Positions 32,462 to 37,084 of a DNA stretch of 37,084 nucleotides are shown here, in pieces. The stretch is from Spirochaetaceae bacterium (GTDB taxonomy: Bacteria > Spirochaetota > Spirochaetia > DSM-27196 > SLAA01). A program made the translations under genes and the position numbers. The stretch spans positions 1-37,084 of the forward strand of contig REEM01000092.1 in assembly GCA_007695055.1 (NCBI GenBank), in the 5' to 3' direction. A model generated the notes under the pieces. It saw nothing but the letters and a program-made list of their open reading frames with translations, was not told the DNA's origin and did no database searches. Numbering within the stretch: position 1 is the first letter of the stretch; every line of letters begins with the position of its first letter.

Positions 32462-33913
32462 TCAGCGATAAAACACCAGCGTCTTAATAGAGAGTGGCAC
32501 TACACGACCGGCAAGTATTGGCTCGCCAATATCAATGAAGTCCCCTTCTCCCAGTCCCACCTGATCTATACTCACAACGCCAAGATCCGGAGCCACGGCC
32601 TTAACCGTTTGTCCAAGACTCTGGGCATAGTCCTGTTCCAGAATGAGCACCAAAGGCGCTCCCGGCCTGAGCGTTTGCGCCGCAAACTCCGACAATGCGT
32701 TTGCGGTCGTCGAGAGCATGGCGTAACTCATGTCCTCCGGCAGATCCAAGGCCAGGGCAAAGCCAATCTCACGGGTATGCGCGTCCCACCGTGTTATGGC
32801 GAGGTTAAGCATTTCCAACACCCGCGTGTGATCAGAGAAGTCCTGTTCACCAAGTCGGGGCTGAATCACGGCCAGGTTCCGAAGTGGCAGAATACTGCCG
32901 TCGGTCCAGATCGTGCTCCCGCTTAGGGTTATGGTCTGACTTGCGGCACCAAGCACCGTGGCCCTGAGCGTTTCATCCGGTGGGAGGATCTTGAGCTCAC
33001 GTAGCCGCGGGTTGCGCCGCAAGGACTGTGCAAAGAGCGGGCCGACATCGTTATGCACCGCAATTTCGGCCAGTCCTTCAATTTCTATTGGCCGGTAGTA
33101 GTAGTGCGCCACCCCGCCGGAGAAGAACACCACTGTTGAGTCCTCTGCCCCAATGAGTGGCGGACTTAGCTGCAACTTCTCACCCAGACTGCTGAGCCGC
33201 CCCTGCGCCAGATCCGCAGTAAGTTCGGCCATGCAGTCGCAGAACTCCCGCAGGGCAGATATTTCAGGCTTGAGCCCCACCTCTATGGGCAGACTCAGGT
33301 GCTCAACAATCATGCGACCTGGTCCAGCCACATGACGCACGGTACCGCTTGTCTGTTCAAGGACAATCTGACGCCCGCCCACCGCAAGGCCGGAAGACGA
33401 AAGGTGCCTCCCCATCCGGAAGATCGCCGCGTTCGCGGTTCCTCCCCCAATGTCGATATTGGTCACCTGCGCGTAGTTCTTGGCAGAGTACGCAGCAGCG
33501 CCTGAGCCGCGCCCGGCAATCTGCGCCTCAACGTTTGGACCGGCAACCGTAACCACAAAGTCGCCAGCGTAGCCCGAAAGGGCGTCCAGCATGATGTCGG
33601 CGTTCTTGGTGCGAGCAATCTCTCCGGTAATGATTACCGCCCCGGTCTCCACCTCTTTTGGGTTGATTCCGGCGTTTGCGTACTCACGTTCGACAATTGC
33701 TACCAAGGCATCGGCGTCGATTTCGTCCGGTGAAAGCAGAGGTGTAAAACTAATGCCACTTTCATAGAGCACCGAGCGCGCCGACACCTCAATCCGGGGA
33801 ATCTGCCCGCCGCTTGCCGCGTTTCGCAACTGCAAACGGGAGAAAACTACCTGAGTTGTAGTGGTGCCGACATCAATTCCGACGCTCAGCAGCTCACGGC
33901 CGTCACTGGACAT
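32462..33913 (-). CDS. eutA: Ethanolamine ammonia-lyase reactivating factor
   Basis: EutA is an ATP-dependent chaperone-like protein that exchanges damaged cobalamin in EutBC. The actin-fold motifs are visible: SVGIDVGTTTTQVVFSRL (core GIDVGTTTTQVVFS), VITGEIARTKNAD, VTNIDIGGGTANAAIF and VVFFSGGVAHYY. At 483 aa it is close to the E. coli protein. The start at ATG 33913 has only a weak ribosome site and lies 11 bp after the BMC-H gene, which suggests coupling. Confidence 0.94.
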   Translation of the reverse strand: MSSDGRELLSVGIDVGTTTTQVVFSRLQLRNAASGGQIPRIEVSARSVLYESGISFTPLLSPDEIDADALVAIVEREYANAGINPKEVETGAVIITGEIARTKNADIMLDALSGYAGDFVVTVAGPNVEAQIAGRGSGAAAYSAKNYAQVTNIDIGGGTANAAIFRMGRHLSSSGLAVGGRQIVLEQTSGTVRHVAGPGRMIVEHLSLPIEVGLKPEISALREFCDCMAELTADLAQGRLSSLGEKLQLSPPLIGAEDSTVVFFSGGVAHYYYRPIEIEGLAEIAVHNDVGPLFAQSLRRNPRLRELKILPPDETLRATVLGAASQTITLSGSTIWTDGSILPLRNLAVIQPRLGEQDFSDHTRVLEMLNLAITRWDAHTREIGFALALDLPEDMSYAMLSTTANALSEFAAQTLRPGAPLVLILEQDYAQSLGQTVKAVAPDLGVVSIDQVGLGEGDFIDIGEPILAGRVVPLSIKTLVFYR

Positions 33914-33924
33914 GTATCACTCGG

Positions 33925-34221
33925 TCAGGCTTTTCCGCCGCCGGTGCTCGGAAGGATCTGCTCAACATCGCCGTGGGGCCGTGGAATCACATGCACGCTG
34001 ACCAACTCACCAACACGCTGTGCTGCCGCCGCACCGGCATCTGTAGCTGCCTTTACCGCACCAACATCGCCCCTGACCATAACGGTAACCAAACCGCCGC
34101 CAATGTACTCCTTGCCAATCAGCTGCACATTTGCAGCCTTAACCATAGCATCTGCCGCCTCAATAGCTCCGACAAGGCCCTTGGTCTCAATCATTCCGAG
34201 TGCGGTTAACTGCATTGCCAT
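33925..34221 (-). CDS. eutM: BMC-H shell protein, EutM type
   Basis: This 98-residue protein is the main hexameric shell tile: [23 protein letters not shown] (core [17 protein letters not shown]), [22 protein letters not shown] and [15 protein letters not shown]. It is nearly identical to the BMC-H domain at 27349-27630, implying a recent duplication. The pore-loop Gly-rich segment (IGGG) is conserved. GGAGGGAG precedes the ATG. Confidence 0.95.
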   Translation of the reverse strand: MAMQLTALGMIETKGLVGAIEAADAMVKAANVQLIGKEYIGGGLVTVMVRGDVGAVKAATDAGAAAAQRVGELVSVHVIPRPHGDVEQILPSTGGGKA

Positions 34222-34281
34222 AACTCCCTCCGATAGTGTGTGTCGTTTCTTGGCGCCATTCCGACGCCTCTCCGTGTGTTC

Positions 34282-34572
34282 TTATTCCTTGCGAAATGTA
34301 GTCTTGTGATTCAATTCTAATGAGTCCAGAATTCCAACGATAGCGGCATCTACGGCCGCATCCACAGTGGCCTCGGTGTGCCGGGCCGAGCTACCCTCTG
34401 CCACAAAAACCAGCTCACCCTCACCCGCCCCGACGGTGTCGACCGCTATAAAGGGTTCGCCATAGAGTTCGTTCTCGGGAGTGGCTTTCTGCACCACCAG
34501 AAGTTTGCGGCCTACGAGCTTGCCTTCCTTAACGGTTGAGACCGCACTACCAACAACCCTTGCAATGATCAT
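34282..34572 (-). CDS. eutN: BMC-P vertex protein, EutN type (first gene of the eut operon)
   Basis: This 96-residue pentamer vertex protein reads IIARVVGSAVSTVKEGKLVGRKLLVV (core VVGSAVSTVKEGKLVGRKLL), FIAVDTVGAGEGELVFVAEGSSARHT and AAIVGILDSLEL. AAGGAG lies 5 bp before the ATG. It heads the long minus-strand operon, behind a leader of about 245 nt and a TATAAT-type promoter. It is closest by eye to the 23815-24102 paralogue (both end in TxFRK). Confidence 0.94.
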   Translation of the reverse strand: MIIARVVGSAVSTVKEGKLVGRKLLVVQKATPENELYGEPFIAVDTVGAGEGELVFVAEGSSARHTEATVDAAVDAAIVGILDSLELNHKTTFRKE

Positions 34573-34824
34573 ACCGGCTCCTTCGGCCGCGGCACGGCCA
34601 ATGAGCAGTGCACTGCGTTATCACCCCACCTGTTGCGGCGGGCATGAACGAGCAACGCACCACATGTCTCAACAATAAACCCGGGCAATGGAATCCGCAA
34701 CCAAAACTTGTCATATGTTCCGTGACATTGAACGCCTGCTTGTTGCAACCTTCGCCAGACACAACAGTTCAAAATCCTGGGGCTGCCCCAACCGCGGCGC
34801 ATTGAGATCTGCGACAAACTGCAA

Positions 34825-34873
34825 ATTATAACCGGCTGTAGGCAAAATGATATCACTTTGCTATCGTTTTGCC
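34825..34873 (-). promoter_or_regulatory. Candidate eut/BMC operon promoter with an overlapping palindromic operator
   Basis: On the minus strand a perfect TATAAT lies at 34830-34825. The -35 position (ATATCA) is poor and falls inside an imperfect palindrome, GGCAAAATGATA (34841-34852) versus TATCGTTTTGCC (34862-34873), matching 11 of 12. A weak -35 overlapped by an operator suits an activated or tightly controlled promoter. The leader to eutN (34573-34818) contains a TGGGG-CAG-CCCCA hairpin but no cobalamin riboswitch signature that I can recognise and no gene. Confidence 0.45.
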
Positions 34874-34994
34874 CCTATACGCGGCCCGCGCGAGACTATA
34901 CCTACCCCGGTAGCGACCGGTCGAGCGCAGGTGGATTGCCAGACGGCCAAACAAGCGGTAATGTCGACACGGAGATGAAGGAGATAGAGGCGAG

Positions 34995-35243
34995 ATGAAC
35001 CCACCAAAGATTGTGATTATGACGGTGAAAGGAAGTGAGACCGCAATAACCGAGTACACCGGGGACGACTCCCGTGAGGCGGTATTGGCGTTTGTGGAAG
35101 AGGAGCGGAAGGCGGGCTTTGCTACTGCCTACCGGTATACCGGGTCGGCCGACAGCACGGGAATGCCTATGTACCGCGAGATGGGCGGCCCGGACTCCCG
35201 CCCAATCCCAACCGAGGCGGTTACCTTAGCAGACAGCGAGTGA
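34995..35243 (+). CDS. Small protein of unknown function (82 aa)
   Basis: This short soluble protein, KIVIMTVKGSETAITEYTGD near the N-terminus (core IVIMTVKGSETAITEYTG), has no membrane segment and no family that I recognise. GAAGGAG lies about 10-12 bp before the ATG, supporting it as a real gene. It is divergent from the eut operon and shares the upstream region with the palindrome at 34841-34873, so it might be co-regulated. It ends just before the 17-bp repeat array. Confidence 0.6.
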   Translation: MNPPKIVIMTVKGSETAITEYTGDDSREAVLAFVEEERKAGFATAYRYTGSADSTGMPMYREMGGPDSRPIPTEAVTLADSE

Positions 35244-35271
35244 CCGGAGCTAGGCTGCGCGGCCCGCTTCA

Positions 35272-35337
35272 CCGGGGAGCAAGCGGAGCCGGGGAGCAAG
35301 CGGAGCCGGGGAGCAAGCGGAGCCGGGGAGCAAGCGG
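35272..35337. repeat. 17-bp tandem repeat, almost four copies
   Basis: The unit CCGGGGAGCAAGCGGAG is repeated exactly at 35272, 35289 and 35306, with a fourth copy of 15 bp at 35323. It fills most of the 98-bp gap between two convergent genes and stops 4 bp before the outer-membrane-like gene's stop codon. Confidence 0.95.
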
Positions 35338-35341
35338 CGGG

Positions 35342-36589
35342 CTACCAGCCCACCGCCAGGTACATGCCTGCCCCAAGCCCGCGCATAGTGAAGGCACCAA
35401 GGGGCTCGGGTGCTGCTGAGCGGAACTGCAGTCCCAGCTCAAAGGCGCGGAAAGGTGCACGAATTCCCAGCACGGTCTCGTACAGGAAGTCGCGGTGACC
35501 GACACCAATGGACAGTATATTGAGCGGGAAGAAGTTGCCCTCTACCGCAACTCCGGCGTTGAGACGAGGATAGGCTCCAAAGATCATTTGGCCGCTTGGC
35601 ACGACATCTACAAAGGGAACGGTAAAGCGGTAGAAACCGCCGACCGCAATAGGCAGGTAGATGTCGGGCCGGTCGCCGCTCTCGAGCGTGCGCGTGTCAA
35701 TATCGCCATCGTCCTCTGTCGTGGTAAAGGGGTCATCGTCGTCAAGCAATGGATCCAGAATGCCTTTGGTCTCAAAGGTACCGCTGAGCCCTTCATTCTC
35801 TATGGCGTAGCCCGGGCGGGCAGGAAGAATGGGGATGCCGGTTATAGATGCCCCGTAGCGTGGTATACCGCGTTCATCTGGGCGAATCATGCCGAGGTCA
35901 ATGTGAACGCCAACCCCAACCAGGCCATCCTCACCAAGCGATGTGTAGATATCGCCCTCTACCGCATAACTTCCACGAATGGTGCCGTCGGCGTTGGTTT
36001 CAAAACTGAAGCTGGTCTTGGTGTTGCTGTCAGTCCAGATGAGGGGCACAAAGGCGCCAACCTTTACCCCAAAAATGAACTGCCGCCACTGGTATGAGCC
36101 GTAGATGCCGGTTTTGTTGAAGGACCTCTGAACCATCTCGGCCGAACCGCTGTATCGTTCACCAAGTACGTTCCCCTGGGCAAACAGCTCCACCAGGTCT
36201 TTGTCCACCGTGAAACGAGACAGGTTATCTGTGGTGGAGTACAGACCAAAGCCAACACCAAAGCGCCGCAGATGGAAGACCGCGTGCCCCTCACCCCGTG
36301 AGGTAAATGCAGCCCGGCCACCACGGTCAGGTGTGGAGTCGGCTATATCGTCCAGATCAATGACCAGGGTCTCGGAGAGAATGTCAGAAACACTGAAGTA
36401 GCTGTTTCCGAATGCGAACTCACCACCGCCACCGAGTTCAAACACCTGTCGGGGGCCAGCCGAAAGCAGAGCTGGATTTGTGTCGTGATTGAAGCTCCGA
36501 ATGCCGTTGTTTGCAGACAGCACAGCCGGGCTGAGACATACGACCAAAACGATACCTGCAAAGAAGAGAGGTCTTGTTAGGTTTTTCAT
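35342..36589 (-). CDS. Predicted outer-membrane beta-barrel protein of unknown function
   Basis: This 415-residue protein has a signal peptide (about 1-25: LFFAGIVLVVCLSPAVLSA). The mature part is rich in alternating aromatic/hydrophobic and Gly residues, typical of barrel strands: FGVGFGLYSTTDNLS, FIFGVKVGAFVPLIW, GVAVEGNFFPLNILSIGVGH, FELGLQFRS. It ends in an aromatic residue (AVGW). An acidic loop (DPLLDDDDPFTTTEDDGD) lies near residue 275. The style resembles spirochaete barrel proteins. It begins 2 bp after the stop of the upstream acidic protein, so the two are probably co-translated. Confidence 0.75.
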   Translation of the reverse strand: MKNLTRPLFFAGIVLVVCLSPAVLSANNGIRSFNHDTNPALLSAGPRQVFELGGGGEFAFGNSYFSVSDILSETLVIDLDDIADSTPDRGGRAAFTSRGEGHAVFHLRRFGVGFGLYSTTDNLSRFTVDKDLVELFAQGNVLGERYSGSAEMVQRSFNKTGIYGSYQWRQFIFGVKVGAFVPLIWTDSNTKTSFSFETNADGTIRGSYAVEGDIYTSLGEDGLVGVGVHIDLGMIRPDERGIPRYGASITGIPILPARPGYAIENEGLSGTFETKGILDPLLDDDDPFTTTEDDGDIDTRTLESGDRPDIYLPIAVGGFYRFTVPFVDVVPSGQMIFGAYPRLNAGVAVEGNFFPLNILSIGVGHRDFLYETVLGIRAPFRAFELGLQFRSAAPEPLGAFTMRGLGAGMYLAVGW

Positions 36590-36591
36590 GG

Positions 36592-37084
36592 CTAGTCGTC
36601 CTCCCGGTCAAAGGTGAAGGTGTAGTCCATGCGCGCCTGCGCCCGAATGTATCCACTGAGTATTTTCAGCTCTCCACCGTCGTTGAGTTGGAACTCCGGA
36701 GGCAAAAGGAACTCAAGCTTTGAGTAGAAAGGGTTGGAGTCTATCATCTTGTTGAAGCCGGTTGGAGTTATATCCGCAATGAAGGTGAAAGGGCCCTCCT
36801 GGGGCGGGGTCGGGGTCCGTAGTATCTCTACACCCTCCCCGGCCGCCGATCCCACCGCGCTGATCAAACGGACAATGGGGGTAAGACCAACGGTGTTGTT
36901 AATCTCCATGACTATCTCAGCATTACTCCCGCGCAGACTGTCTATGAAGTCGTTCAGGTCTTTGTCCGGATCATCTGGGTCACGTCCAAAGATATCGTCG
37001 TCGAAAACGAAGTCCTCGTCGTCTTCGTCGTCGCCAAGAAGGAGAGCAACGTCAGCGTTGGGGTCGGACAGCTCGAAGGCGAAC
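36592..37084 (-). CDS. Acidic protein of unknown function, 5' end outside window
   Basis: The reading frame is open to the right edge, so the track start at 36909 is not the real start. Only the C-terminal 163 residues or so are present. A strongly acidic stretch (DDEDDEDFVFDDD) precedes a region that looks beta-rich (FTFIADITPTGFNKM, KLEFLLPPEFQLND, IRAQARMDYTFTFD). It directly precedes the outer-membrane-like gene. A surface or periplasmic role is plausible from that pairing only. Confidence 0.65.
   Translation of the reverse strand, partial: FAFELSDPNADVALLLGDDEDDEDFVFDDDIFGRDPDDPDKDLNDFIDSLRGSNAEIVMEINNTVGLTPIVRLISAVGSAAGEGVEILRTPTPPQEGPFTFIADITPTGFNKMIDSNPFYSKLEFLLPPEFQLNDGGELKILSGYIRAQARMDYTFTFDREDD

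Noticed and set aside
34573-34818. Cobalamin riboswitch in the eut leader
   Set aside because: I looked for the conserved B12-box and could not find it on either strand. A covariance scan would settle it.
35272-35337. CRISPR-like or replication-origin iteron array
   Set aside because: The copies abut with no spacers, and there is no replication gene or AT-rich segment nearby.

Overview
The window looks like chromosomal DNA of a free-living, fermentative Gram-negative-type bacterium. Solute-binding proteins carry a Gly-rich cleavage region (LFAGGG), there is a beta-barrel-like outer-membrane candidate, and metabolism looks anaerobic (ethanolamine microcompartment, B12 enzyme). The style resembles Spirochaetaceae. 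That is an impression from protein sequence style, not a tested placement.

Layout. (1) 1-7.5 kb is housekeeping and signalling: the 3' end of an unknown gene, an Hpt-REC-REC-GGDEF protein, a DtxR-family regulator overlapping pyrK-pyrD, and a minus-strand unit encoding a soluble chemoreceptor, endonuclease III (nth) and queG. (2) 7.7-8.5 kb holds tRNA-Pro(TGG) behind a near-consensus promoter, then tRNA-Arg(TCT), whose 3' end is part of a 158-bp tandem repeat. (3) 8.6-11.5 kb is a nitrate/sulfonate/taurine-type ABC importer. (4) 11.7-12.8 kb is an ethanolamine permease gene (eutH) interrupted by one in-frame amber codon, followed by a crotonase-family gene. (5) 13.8-22.1 kb (minus strand) is a cluster with mtnK, a DeoR-family regulator, a leaderless solute-binding-like protein, a ribose-type ABC importer and mtnA. 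(6) 22.35-34.6 kb (minus strand) is a large ethanolamine-utilisation bacterial microcompartment (BMC) operon: eutN, eutM, eutA, eutB, eutC, eutL, eutE, a second BMC-H with an N-terminal extension, a eutQ-eutT fusion, eutJ, a tandem-BMC protein, a small EutQ-N-like protein, three more eutN-type genes, and a class II aldolase. (7) 35-37 kb has a small unknown gene, a 17-bp tandem repeat, an outer-membrane-like protein and a truncated acidic protein.

How the parts work together. EutBC would make acetaldehyde and ammonia from ethanolamine inside a shell of BMC-H, BMC-T and BMC-P proteins. EutE would oxidise acetaldehyde to acetyl-CoA, EutQ-EutT would supply adenosylcobalamin and acetate-kinase-like functions, and EutA would reactivate EutBC. 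The most interesting feature is the join between regions 5 and 6. A kinase (MtnK), an isomerase (MtnA) and a class II aldolase are the three enzymes of the DHAP shunt, which disposes of 5-deoxyribose or 5-methylthioribose. The aldolase is the last gene of the BMC operon and carries a C-terminal amphipathic helix like the BMC-targeting helices of EutC and EutE in the same operon. The shunt product from 5-deoxyribose is acetaldehyde, which is the EutE substrate. I therefore propose a dual-input acetaldehyde microcompartment, fed by ethanolamine and by 5-deoxy/5-methylthio-pentoses, with its own ABC importer and DeoR regulator. Repeated GTGGTTTTAT motifs flank two good sigma70-type promoters in region 5 and are candidate operators.

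In the window I see no phosphotransacetylase, alcohol dehydrogenase, eutS/eutK, EutVW regulator or MTA nucleosidase. Cofactor recycling and the first step of nucleoside salvage must be encoded elsewhere or be absent.
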